A DNA stretch of 64,000 nt. Source: Berberis thunbergii. Lineage: Eukaryota; Streptophyta; Magnoliopsida; Ranunculales; Berberidaceae. The stretch is from contig QNQO01000590.1 in the NCBI GenBank assembly GCA_003290165.1, forward strand, positions 124,001-188,000, read 5' to 3'. Within the stretch, counting starts at the first letter, position 1. Each line of letters starts with the position of its first letter. A model generated the notes under the pieces. The model was not told the origin of the DNA. It ran no database searches and worked only from the letters and a program-made list of their open reading frames with translations. Both the position numbers and the translations under genes were made by a program. This document shows, piece after piece, positions 46,980 to 58,026 of the stretch.

Positions 46980-48725
46980 AATTTTGTTTAGTAAAAAAAC
47001 AGAATATTGTCCCTGAATTTCGGTCAAATTTTATGCTCAATTGAGACTGATTCTCAAGCTCATAAACAAACAAAAAAATTTGATACTCTGAGTTATCTAA
47101 TGAACACAATTTGAATCGCTCAAAAATGTTTTGAAATGAGCAAGTAGTGGTCATTTTACTAAAGTCACTCAAATCTGTCCGGTAAAGAAAACATGGTATT
47201 GTCCCTGATTTTCGGCCAACTTTGGCACTCGATTGAGACTGATTCTCAAGATCATCAAAACATTAGAAAAAAAATGTAGTATTGTGAGTTACCGAATGAA
47301 CACAATTTGAATAACTTAAAAATGTTTTGAAATAAGCAAGTTACGATCATTTTACTAGAGTCACTCAAAACTGTCTAGCAACGACCAAATAGCAAAGAAT
47401 CATATGAATGTAAGTCTCCCACTTGCACGATCCATTGGAATGTAAGTCTCTCACTCACGTGATTCGCTGCGAGTGTAAGTCTCCCAACAACATGAAAAGA
47501 GAAAGAAGGGGGATAAGGAAGGAAAAGAAAGGGGGTGCCGATGGGGCTGCGAAATAGATGAGGAAGAAGGGGAGGAAGAAGAAGAATGGGGAAGTTTTTT
47601 TTAACAACTGTTAGATTCCTTCTCCCCTTCACCACTACCACCTCACCACCGCCACCTTGCCATCACCACCACCTCGCCATAGCCAGGGAGAAAAAAAGAG
47701 AGGAAAATAAGAAGAAAAAATGGGAGGAGGTGGGACACCGCCACCTCTCCTTCTCTGCCTCCTCGCTTTTGCCACCTCACCACCGCCAGGGAGAGAAAAA
47801 AAGGAGGATGAGAAGAAAAAAAATGGGAGGAGGTCGGATGAGAAGTGGTGGTGGTGAAGATGAAGAAGGGGAGGATGAGAATAAGAATAAGAGGTGGCGG
47901 TGGTGGCGGTGAAGGGAGGAGGAGGAGAAAAAAAAAGCGATCATTTACGTTCGATTGAGACTAATTCTCAAGCTCATAAACAAACAAAAAAATGTGATAC
48001 TCTGAGTTATCTAACGAACACAATTTGAATCGCTTAAAAATGTTTTGAAATGAGCAAGTGGTGGTCATTTTACTAAAGTCACTCAAATTTGTCCGGTAAA
48101 GAAAACATGGTATTGTCCCTGACTTTCGGCCAACTTTGGCACTCGATTGAGACTGATTCTCAAGATCATCAAAACATTTTAAAAAAATGTAGTATTGTGA
48201 GTTACCGAATGAACACAATTTGAATAACTTAAAAATGTTTTGAAATAAGCAAGTTACGATCATTTTACTACAGTCGCTCAAAATTGTCTAGCAACGACCA
48301 AATCGCAAAGGATCATATGAATGTAAGTCTCCCACTTGCACGATCCATTGGAATGTAAGTCTCTCACTCACGTGATTCGCTGCGAGTGTAAGTCTCCCAA
48401 CAACATGAGAAGAGAAATAAGGGGGATAAGGAAGGAAGAGAAAGGGGGTGGCGATGGGGCTGCGAAATAGATGAGGAAGAATGGGAGGAAGAAGAAGAAT
48501 GGGGAAGTTTTTTTTTTAACAACTGTTAGATTCCTTCTCCCCTTCACCACTACCACCTCACCACCGCCACCTTGCCATCACCACCACCTTGCCACCGCCA
48601 GGGAGAGAAAAAAAGGAGGATGAGAAAAAAAATGGGAGGAGGTCGGATGAGAAGTGGTGGTGGTGAAGATGAAGAAGGGGAGGATGAGAATAAGAATAAG
48701 AGGTGGCGGTGAAGGGAGGAGGAGA
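46980..48725. repeat. Two-level tandem duplication
   Basis: A block of about 0.91 kb (from about 47032) is repeated directly from about 47946 to 48725, at offset 914. Each block itself contains two related units of roughly 180-190 bp (GAACACAATTTGAAT..AAAATGTTTTGAAATAAGCAAG type), then GAATGTAAGTCTC repeats and a purine-rich GGAGG/GAAG region. The second block has lost part of the purine-rich end. No gene supported. Confidence 0.85.
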
Positions 48726-48907
48726 AGGAAAAAAAAAAAAAAGGTATCAGTGGTGTGGTGGTGGTGATGAAGATAAGAGGAGGAAGAGGTGGCAGCAGTG
48801 GTGGTTGATGGAAAAGAAATAGATAAAAGGAGAAGATAGGGAGATATGAGAATAGGGGTTAGGGTAGGGTTTTTTTCCTTTTATATGTGGTGTCTTCCAG
48901 CAGGTGG

Positions 48908-49895
48908 TAGGGATGGCAATGGGGTGGATTTTCACGGATATCCACCCTACTCGCCTCGTTTGGGGCGGATTTGGTTAAGGGTGGATGGAGGTTGGGGCGG
49001 ATACGGATATCCAAACTGTATTCGTTTATTATTCGGGGCGGATACAGATTTGGCCATATCCGCCCCACGAATATTCGTTTAACTAGTTAAATTACTACAA
49101 TACCCTTGAACTATAAATAGGAACTTAACCCTCATCTCACATTCTCATTCACTCATTCTCACAATCTCATTTCGCCTCTCACAACGAAGGTTCTCTGTGT
49201 GGTCGATCGAAGGCTCGAAGCCTCTCTTGTGGTCGAAACCTCTTTGGTGGTCGAAGCCTTTCTAGTGATCAAAGGGTGGTCTGGTGGTCGAAGTCGAAGC
49301 CTCCCATAGCGACAAACTCGACACTCGAAGCTCGACCTTCTTTTCCCCCTAGCTGCAAAAAAGATCTGAGATCTAGATTCTTTAGATCGATTTTTTTTTT
49401 TTTTTGTAATTTTTTGTTATAATTTTTGTATCTTGATTCTTTAGATCGAAAAAAAAAATTGTATGGTTTTTTGTAATTTTTTGTTATAATTTTTGTATCT
49501 TTTACCAATAAGAATCCTTATGCTTTTAGGATTGTATGATTCACAGATATTACTGTTTCAATTCTTGGATTAGTAGCTTTGTGAGTTTTCGCCTAACGCA
49601 AGCCTGTCTGAATCTATTATGGATAATTTGATATTGGTTAGCAAGTTTTGAAAACATTAATGGTTGATATGAGTTTGATGCTATGATCGGGGCGAAGACC
49701 CGACAATCCAATAACAGAACCGCAAACCGTAAACGGATTGGCGAGGCGAATATCCGCCATTCCGCACGGAGCGGTTATGGTTTTTAATTAACTTTATAAA
49801 CGGATTGGAGGGGAGGATTTGGGGATTCACTTTTTTTGACGGATCGAGGATGAATTTGCTCAAATTCGCTCCAATCCGCCCCGTTGCCATCCCTA
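48908..49895. mobile_element. hAT-like non-autonomous element (988 bp)
   Basis: Ends TAGGGATGGCAA and TTGCCATCCCTA are perfect 12-bp inverted repeats. Flanks GCAGGTGG (48900-48907) and GCAAGTGG (49896-49903) are an 8-bp duplication with one mismatch. Subterminal GGGGCGGAT motifs. The middle has a TATA-like CTATAAATAGG at about 49112, followed by pyrimidine-rich leader-like DNA, and an internal direct repeat (TTGTTATAATTTTTGTATCTT at about 49411 and 49482). No transposase. Confidence 0.9.
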
Positions 49896-49903
49896 GCAAG
49901 TGG

Positions 49904-50250
49904 TGGTGCCATCAGTAAAAATGGCGGTGTTATTTAGTAGGAGCTTTTTTCCTTTGATATGCTTTGACTCAATGCAATTTTCCATAGGCAACATTTTTCA
50001 ACAAATGCAATATATATATAAGTGGACTAGCACGAATGCTTCAAGCAACTAAAAATGAGTATCAAACGCTAATATAAAATAGGAAAATTTTTAAGATTTT
50101 TTCTTCAACATAGACAATATATATAAGCGGACAACTTCAAGCAACTAATGAGTATCAAATGCTAATATAAAATGAATTTATTGGTGTGAACCTTAAATCT
50201 GATATGGTTCGTGTAGGACCCGTGATACATGTTCTGAAAAATGAGTAGCA
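49904..50250. other. Intergenic, no gene seen
   Basis: AT-rich DNA. Two similar stretches (AATATATATAAG..GCTTCAAGCAACTAAAAATGAGTATC and its near-copy 110 bp later) suggest a short local duplication. Confidence 0.5.
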
Positions 50251-51057
50251 TAGGTATTAATTGGTTATCGAAAACTAGCCAAACTTTATCAAACAAACTG
50301 AAAATCACCAAACAGAATGGCAAAATCGGCTCTTAACCGAATGTAATTCGGCACACCCGAAATAACCGAACTGAACTGAAAGCTCAATTCACACATATTC
50401 TCCTCCTCAAGACTCTCATTCTTCTTCTTCTTACCCCAAACACCTAAGATAATCTTTGTGTGTTTTTATCTCAACATCCACCAAATTAGTGTTTCCACTA
50501 TTATCTCATTCACTTAAAAACCCTCACACTTACAGAGAAGATTGAGCAAAACATGGTGGATTTCGCTAGAGTGTAGAAAGAAATGGTGGATTGCAGCAGA
50601 GATAATGAGATTTCCAGGGTGGGTATCAAGCTGCAAGGGGGTGATCCACAGGATTTCCATCTCTTTCTCTCCCGATCGACCAACCACACACAACAACCCA
50701 TCGTCTCCACCTCTCTATTTTCTCTCACCGATCTTCCCTTCTCTTGCCACACTACAACAATCTATTTCAGGCTCGCAACAACGTCTCTCTTATTCTTTTT
50801 CTTCCTTTCCTTTGGAGCCTCTTTGTTGCTTTCTTCTATTCAGCTAGCCGAGAATCAAATCCCCTTTGAAGCTTCAACAAGATTCAAGTCTCTAACACGA
50901 TTCATTGATTACAGTTCTCAAGCCCCAAACAGGAGGAATATTGACGATTCAGGTGATGGAAAAAAAGACAAAATTGAAAAAAAAAAACCGAAATTGAACT
51001 GAATCCCTAGTTCAATTTCGGTCCTAGTCCAATTTTGAACCGATTTTAACACCTCTA
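50251..51057. mobile_element. Possible hAT-like element
   Basis: Left end TAGGTATTAATTGGTT and right end, reversed, TAGAGGTGTTAAAATCGGTT resemble the hAT-like ends elsewhere in the window, and both sub-ends carry CGGTT/CCGAA motifs. The flanking 8-mers do not match convincingly, so the call is tentative. The interior has leader-like CT-rich DNA but no supported gene. Confidence 0.4.
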
Positions 51058-52255
51058 TGATTACAGTGTCTAAAAAGCATCAATAGTGTCCTTAGTCACA
51101 TAAACCTTCTATCAGGGGCAACGCTCTCAATCCCCACTCTGACACTTTTTGGCGGATTCTTGTCAAATCCCCACTCTCAAAATTTAGATCCCGCTCTGAC
51201 AATTTGGAGTCGATTGTTCTTGAATCTCTGCTTATGATTTACGAAACTTCACTTTCAAAATTTGAATCATTGCAAATATTTTTGTTCCATCAATCATTTG
51301 ATTATTTTTAATGATTATTATATTTTAGTAAACATGTAATATATTACTAAAATTGTTTTGTGCACATAATAGTTTTCAAGTTTCCATCTATCTATATATA
51401 CCTATTATTCATAAATCTAACTATTTGTCTTGTGCATGTTGTTAATTTTAAATAATTGTTATTTGATAATTATTTTGATGGTTGATATTAATAAAATCAA
51501 ATTAATATTTTAACATATATGATAATAAAATCATTAAAAAAAATACATTGCATATATAGACTCTCTCAAACACTTTGAACATTAGCAAATTTAGAAATTA
51601 AGTATTTTCATACTCCCTCTCTTGCTCCCATACCCACTCACACTTTACGCTTTGGTGACTAAGTCAAATACTCCTAAAAGAACATTTGAAGCATGAAGTG
51701 TCTAAAAAGTGCCCCTAATATCCATTAATGTTTGATACAATATTTTTTTTTGTTTTTTAATTTTCTATTAGGTGAAATTTCCTAGTGAAATCGAAATAAT
51801 ACAATTGGAGAGAGCTACAAAACGTCAATGACGTTACAAATACATGTGTCTAAATGACACCACACAAATATGCTAATTGTGTAAAACACAAACAAACAAA
51901 ACAACAACCCAGAGTCTCTTTCACCTCCTTTTCTTCCTCCTCTCTCACAAATTCATATCCAAAGGGAAGAAAACCCTAGCTCACAAACAATCAAATATCT
52001 CACGATTTTGGAGGATTGAATAAATGGGAACCCTTCTACTCCTTTTATAGGATGAAGAGGCAGTGGGGGGCGGGAAACCCTTCCACCACCTTCTTCTCTC
52101 TTCTACCAGCTATCCTTCTTCAATTCTAACCAAGTCCAACCAATTTCCAGCATATTTCAACAACTTTCAGCCAATTTCTAGCTATAAGATCAATGATTTC
52201 GTCTGCCGACGAAGCTAATCTCCAGCAGGTTCTCTTCTCCAACTGATTTTTCAAA
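51058..52255. other. Intergenic, no gene seen
   Basis: AT-rich, featureless apart from a CT-rich stretch near 51900-52000. No supported gene. Confidence 0.5.
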
Positions 52256-52766
52256 CTTGGCAGCTATAAGTGTAAATGGTGTTATATGGACTTGTTTACT
52301 ATTCAAAAGACTTAAAAAGTGATAGAGAAGACTTAAAAAGAGATAGAGAAGACTTCGAGTCTTCATGGTGGAGTCCATGTTTCATTTTGTTAATGGTGAT
52401 GGAATGATAAAATAAGGAATTTGGAAAAGAAAAGTGATTATGATTCCTCCTTTTACTAAAGCAAATTATGTACTATGATGCATTATTGTCCTTTGAGATC
52501 AACCCTGGGAACCTTACTCACTAAGGAAATTAAGATAAGAATGAATCAATTACAAACCAAAGGTGTTATTGTCTCACGATCCAAGTAGACCCTTTTCTTG
52601 GTCGGGAAGAGGGTCCATGCAGTAGAAAAGACTCCGATACTCAAGCCAGTTCTAAGAAAATTAAATAAATTAATTGTGCTCTTTAAGTGAGACCCTTCTC
52701 TCAATTGGTCAGGGTCTTCGTAGCCTTCCTGATTATAGTCAACCTTCCAAGAAATGAATCATAGTT
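52256..52766. repeat. Duplicated segment A (uninterrupted copy)
   Basis: Matches, in order, 54869-55175, about 57896-58026 and 60140-60184. The two gaps in the other copy are exactly a LINE derivative and a solo LTR, so this copy shows both unoccupied sites. Its right part is also a copia RT relic on the minus strand. Confidence 0.88.
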
Positions 52767-53045
52767 TAGCATTAGCCTCCATAGGTGTTGAGATAAGGTT
52801 ACACTCAAGCATCCCATATTTCTTCAGTAGATCTCTAACTTACTTTTGCTGACAAAGGACACTTCATTTAATCTCGAGCCCAAGGAAGTGTCTTAATTAG
52901 TTCCCCTAGCTCTTTCATTTGGAATCAGACCGCCAAGTTTCTTCATACTATTTGAATTTCTTATTTGCCATCTCCGATAAGAATCAGATCATCTACGTAT
53001 ACTAGCACTATTGCTAGTTTGCTTTCCCATAGTTGGACTTCAAGA
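52600..53045 (-). pseudogene. copia reverse transcriptase relic
   Basis: The minus strand shows LAIVLVYVDDLILIGDGK at about 53020-52965, the YVDD catalytic motif of copia RT, then fragments MKELGEL, LGLEIK and KYGMLECNLISTPMEANAKL and DPDQLREGSHLK in changing frames with many stops. No LTRs found. Older than the copia element at 13.6-18.6 kb. Confidence 0.8.
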
Positions 53046-53229
53046 AATGATCTGCATTGTTATGATTAAGAAATATTTTAAAAAATTATTGGCAAACCTA
53101 ACTATTTTGATTAGTTTGTAAGAAAAAGTGCACTCACGGTTATGTAGGCCAATTGAACAAGGTTTAAATATGAAGCTATTTAACCTATGTTCTCCTCCTC
53201 AACTAATAGTCTTTTATGGGAACTCTAGT
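53046..53229. other. Spacer, no gene seen
   Basis: No supported feature. Confidence 0.4.
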
Positions 53230-53400
53230 AATGTTTTTTTGTTTCAATATTACCTTCTTGCCGCAAGGTTTTGTTTTAGAGCTGCTCCATACTTTATTTT
53301 AAGTATCACCACTTCAATGACTCTCTACAACAACCCTTCTGCTTGAAACTACTATTTTTGTTAAAGAAGATAAAAATAGTCTTGTATTTCAAGAGTGCGT
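53230..53400 (-). pseudogene. Relic of BMT5-like N-terminal repeat unit
   Basis: Minus-strand DNA resembles one repeat unit of the gene at 61-64 kb (compare CTTCTGCTTGAAACTACTAT on the plus strand with the same phrase at 54555 and 63615), but is too decayed to read as protein. It may belong with the units at 54270-54785, separated by a transposon-like insert. Confidence 0.55.
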
Positions 53401-53410
53401 GGTTAGAAAA

Positions 53411-54007
53411 TTGCAAGGAAATGAGATTTCACTAAATCTCGCCAAATTTCGGTGAAATTTTAATTTTTTGAAATTTCAAAAAAAAATGGCTAAAGAAATA
53501 ATTCTATTTTTTCGAGGGTTTTTCGAAAATTTCAAGGTTTTCTCATAAATTTCGTAAAAATACAGAAATAAGCTACAAAAAATTTTATATTTTGGTGGAT
53601 TTATTTTGAAAATTTTGGGCTTTTTTCGTAAAATTTTAGTTTTTTTTTCTTTCTAATAATCATTTTCTCTAACTATTTATTGATTTTTGAAACCACCTCC
53701 TAATTTTCTAATTATCAATTCTTCTAATTATATATTGAAATCACTCTTTGATTTTCTAATTATATATTAATTTCATGTTTGTTTCAAATTTTTTTTTTTT
53801 TTTTTTTTACATTTAGGCTTCATTTAATGTGTTTAATAGATTTATTTAATTGCATCTTATTTTTGACATATTTCATATACCCTTGAAATTCATTATATAT
53901 ATTTCACGTATTCTCAAAATTATTACTTTTTTCTTTACACATCAAAATATTTTTTAAAATTTGAAGAATGAAATTAACTCGAAAAACGAAATCACAATCC
54001 TTGGCAA
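53411..54007. mobile_element. Possible MITE or DNA transposon remnant
   Basis: Left end TTGCAAGGAAATGAGATTTC and right end, reversed, TTTGCCAAGGATTGTGATTTC are imperfect inverted repeats. The interior is extremely A/T-rich with GAAATTTC motifs. It sits within decayed BMT5-repeat DNA. Target duplication not resolved. Confidence 0.45.
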
Positions 54008-54269
54008 ATTAGGAGAACACTAAATATAGGAAACTTTTAACTTCATTGATATTTGAAATTATTTTACAAATATATAACTTTACTCTCACACAACTCACTT
54101 AACTAGTTGGTTACATACTCACTCAAACTTGAAGATCAGACTGACTTATACTCCTTACACACCTACTAATAGAATCACTCTTACTACTAGAGCTGCTAAC
54201 TTCCATGCCTCCAAACAACATAAGCAATTTAAACCACATTTTTTGCTATTCTAGACATCTCTCAAATAT

Positions 54270-54785
54270 TTAGAAATATTTGATTGATTCAAAGCGACTT
54301 TGTGCAGATTTTGCTAGAGTCAGTGATGATTTCTTAACATGCACTATTTCCTTCTTGCCGTGAGCTTTCTGTACAATTTTTTTAGTACCACCACTTCCAC
54401 TACTCCCTTCAACAACCCTTCCTCTTGAAACTGCTACTTTTGCTGAAGATGTAGATAGTCTTGTATCATTGCTTGAAGAGTGCAATATTTCCTTCTGGCA
54501 GCAAGGTTTCTTAGAACTTTTCGTTACATTTTGTTTAGTGCCACCACTTCTGCTGGTCTGTTCAACAATCCTTATGCTTGAAACTACTACTTTTGTTGAA
54601 GAAGATGCAAATAGTCTTGTATCAGTGTTTGAAGAGTGCAATGTTTTCTTCTTGCCGTGAGATATATTTTTTGAGCTTTTCGGTATAATTTGGTGAGTAC
54701 CACCCCTTCCACTGCTCTCTTTAGCTGCCCTTCCGCTTGAAACTCTTACTTTTGCTGATGATGATGTAGATAGTCTTATATCCAT
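54270..54785 (-). pseudogene. Orphan BMT5-like repeat region (171 codons open)
   Basis: An open minus-strand frame made of three diverged units of about 50 residues, each with (N)DTRLSTSS-KV--S-RRVVE-SS-SGGTKQ-V-KSS and separated by KK/H-rich linkers. It ends in FESIKYF before any methyltransferase domain. Same repeat family as the N-terminal part of the gene at 61-64 kb. Product, if any, would be a small Ser-rich protein. Confidence 0.6.
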
Positions 54786-55139
54786 GTCAGTGTGTAGTTT
54801 ACGCTTCTCTCTGCTTAGCTTTTACTCTTCCAAGTGAAGCTTGAACATTTGTAGGAGAATGAAGCAGAGTGTAAATTGTGTTATATGGATTTGTTTACTA
54901 TTCAAAAGACTTAAAAAGTGATAAAGAAGACTTAAAAAGGGATAGAGAAGACTTCGAGTCTTCATGGTGGAGTCCATGTTTCATTTTGTTAACGGTGATG
55001 GAATGACAAAAGGATCTGGAAAAGAAAAGGTGATTATGATTTCTCCTTTTACTAAAGCAAATTATGTACTAATGCATTATTGTCCTTTGAAATCAACCCT
55101 GGGAACCTTACTCACTAAGGAAATTAAGATAGGAATGAA

Positions 55140-55628
55140 TCAATTACAAACCAAAGATGTTATTGTCTCAAGATCTTTTTTTTTTTTTTTGGAAAGCGAG
55201 CAGGGTTGTTTAGGATCCCCGAACCTTAGAAATGAAAAAAGAGGATGATAAAGTTTACAATCACTCATACGTTCACTCGTTACAGCGTCCACATGACAAA
55301 AAATTTGCTTCAAATTTTCAACAAGGAACCTAAGTAGTTCTAGAATCACCGTCTCCAAGTTGGGGTGTAACCCTGCAAAATGTTCTGCTACTAAGGTAGT
55401 TGCATGATAGACCTACCATAACTTTTCTTCCTCATAAGTACCAATCAATCCTTTAATCACTCTCATGACGTGAGTTATACCTAATGTGGGCCCTAGGATG
55501 TATGAGAATTCGGTGTAAGGGTACGATCCACATTGAATCATGATATAAAAACCATTGAATGCTAGCACTAATCGAGCATCCAGACAAGGTGCTAATAGGC
55601 AGTTGCAATCTACTTGTAGTATCACCAT
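55140..55628 (-). pseudogene. Downstream frame of LINE derivative, copy 3 (broken)
   Basis: Homologous to the 134-codon frames at 503-907 and 5044-5448. An open part, 55628-55413, begins at the conserved TGATG site and carries ARLVLAFNGFYIMI and a part ending in YEEEKLW. A stop follows, and the rest (LRFLVENLKQIFCHVDA to CKLYHPLF) is open again at 55358-55230. The region is shared across both subfamilies but not intact here. Confidence 0.55.
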
Positions 55629-57895
55629 CAGTTACCTGAATTTAGGGTTTGTCTTCTTGCTTCGAGAGGACCTTCAAGGAACATATGCCGTGGGAGACTG
55701 GAATGTGGTAACCTCACGTTCTTCACTAGTGTTTTGCCCCACCTTTGCTGCTTCCTCTTCAAGTGAAGTTTGAATTTCAGCGACCAATGCATCCTTGCCT
55801 ATTTTTGCAATTGCTGAATGCAGACCCTTAACAGCTTGGGGTGTTAGGCAATCCATGAGTGTTGTGGGATCTTCCCTCAGTCCTCTTATACCAGCGATAG
55901 CGCGAAACACCTCCACTACTGGCATTGGGTTTACCTCTGAGGTAGATATGGGGGTGGATAGGCATGGCTCTGCTTCGACGTCAGCGTCTGAATCCGCAGC
56001 CTGAATCGCCGTTTCAATCCCATTGGGTGAGTAACCTGCATTGTTCTTCTTATTGATTTCTCCCACTTCTAATGTTTGCTCGCTCCCCAGGTTTATGGTA
56101 GGTGTATCTTGTCCTGATCCAACAAGCTTACAGCCTGGTTCTGCAACTATTTCTTGCCCCTTCTCATTTCCTTTATTCTGATTCAGCCATGTATTATTCT
56201 CCTCTTCCATAACAACAATTGCAGGTTCCTCCATATCTTGTGTTGCACTTTGTTGTGTTACATCAGCCACTACTTCTTGCCTTGTTCAAGATTCTGTCTA
56301 CTTTCCACATTGGTAGTATGAGCTACATTGCTTGGTTTAGAAGGAGCACTCGTGCCCATTGGTTGCGAAGTTTTCTTTGGCACGAATGAATGCCTCCCTG
56401 ACACCACAATCCAACCCTCATTCTTCGCAGGCTCATTTTCTTCGTTATTCTTTTCTCGCCAAAATTGTACAATGGGTTGACTAGTTGCCTTGCTGTTAGG
56501 GCAGCTCTTGTTGTTGTGACCAAACCCTTTACAAATTATACATTTCGTAGGTAACCATGCATATTCGACATCTACATTCAATAGTTTCTCATTGATTTCA
56601 ATAGGAATCGCCTTTGGAAGTTGACTACTTGCATCAATTTCCACGCAAACCCGAGCAAAAGACAATCTTGTTTTCTCTTCGGTTGCCTTGTCAAGCATGA
56701 GAGGAATGCCTATAACGCTAGCAATCTTTTGTAGACCCTCGGGGTTCCACATGAACAGCGGTACCTTTCTTAAAGTAACCCAAATCGGGATAGAACTCAA
56801 TATCTGATTTTCTCCTTCTAAACTAGGTGTCCATGGCCTTATAATAAACAACCTGCTCGCAATATGTATAGATCCTATTTCCAGCACCTTACTACGGGTT
56901 GTATCGTCCCTAAACTTGAACAAGAACGTATGTTCTCCATGCAACATCGTCTCAAAGTTTCTGGTGCCCCATGCACGACTCAGAGACTCCTTTACAAACC
57001 CAAACGCAAGTCGTTTGCTTACGAATCTGCCCACCACCAGCTGTTCACATTCTTCAATACGTTTTTCAAACTCTGCGACATTCACATGAACACCTTTCTT
57101 TCCTGCAATCATCGCCGGCTACTCAAACTTAAGTTTGGTTATGCCGGTGTTAATGTTTTGTTTAAGTTTAGACGCCCAATCCATGTACTGAGCAGATCTT
57201 GGTTTCTGGACAGGTTCTACGTATGTGCTCGCAGTTTGTATTGGTCCATTACTGACTGTATGTGCAGTTTGTAAATCAGCAGACGGTTTTGAACTTACAG
57301 TATGTGTTGAAATATTGCAGTTAGCATCATCTGTATTCTTCATTGCACTCTCCGCTTCTTGTTCATTAGCACATGGCGGCTGCACCCCTTGAAACCCTAG
57401 GTCGTTAAGGAGATGCAAAAACGCATCTTTGTTCGTGTTTCTCAACGCTGCAAGACCTGATCTTAGATCATCAGGCAACGACTTCATTGCAGCCGCAACT
57501 CGGTCCTTCACCTCCCATGTTCCAGTCGATAAATGGCAAGTATCAGATCCCCTCTGGGGTTCTTGAGTCTCTCCACGAGGGAGGATGGAGAGACTTGGGG
57601 GTTGCGAAGGAGTTGTGGTCATCCTTATTCGAGCAGGCCCTCAAGAGTCATGGAGTTTGATGTAGATCAGCAGCAGCACAAGCACAAAACGTCAACAGTA
57701 ACTCGAATCTACTGTAGCAACAGTAGATCGAGGGAACTGTAGATGAACAGTAGAATCGCCGCTCTCCCCTAAGCCCTAGTAAGAAATATAACTTATTGTG
57801 TTTTTTAAAAAAAACCATGACAACAGCTGTCTGGTTTCTATGCAGACGTATGTGTAAACCGCGAAATGATAGCGAGCTATAGTAACCAGCCCTTG
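55176..57895 (-). mobile_element. ORF2-less LINE derivative, copy 3 (second subfamily)
   Basis: Minus-strand element with 15-nt poly(A) (T run 55176-55190) and the tail CTGCTCGCTTTCC. It has a longer 5' part than copies 1 and 2: a 5' leader with CTGTAG/CTACTG motifs, then ORF1 (57622 to about 55620), then the downstream frame region, then the tail. No endonuclease or RT. The insertion is proven by the uninterrupted relative at 52256-52766. No clear target duplication; a few target bases may have been lost at the right border. Confidence 0.85.
55674..57622 (-). pseudogene. LINE ORF1 copy 3 (DUF4283 and CCHC), few breaks
   Basis: N-terminal part 57622-57119 ends at a TAG; the same frame resumes at MIAGKKGVHVNVAEFEKRIE (57112). 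DUF4283 region with WVTLRKVPLFMWNPEGLQKI, then knuckle CIICKGFGHNNKSC at about 56545-56504. A frame change near 56270 leads to an acidic C-terminal part (MADVTQQSATQDMEEPA to QSPTAYVP). Its last stop is TGA where copies 1 and 2 have CGA, a single C-to-T change; without it the frame runs on to the TGATG junction. Clearly a different subfamily from copies 1 and 2. Confidence 0.85.
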
Positions 57896-58026
57896 CACAA
57901 GCTTTTCCTAGTCGAGAAGAGGGTCCATGCAGTAGAAAAGATTTTGATACTCTAGCCAGTTCTCAAAAAAATTAACTGTGCTTTTTAAGTGAGACCCTTC
58001 TCTCAATTGGCCAGGGTCTTCGTAGC

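Noticed and set aside
46680..46991. Open frames in CT-rich DNA
   Set aside because: Low-complexity composition (TTC/CTT repeats) keeps several frames open; no domain or homology.
54964..55248. A 94-codon protein in duplicated segment B
   Set aside because: The frame is not kept in segment A and runs into the LINE poly(A) end.
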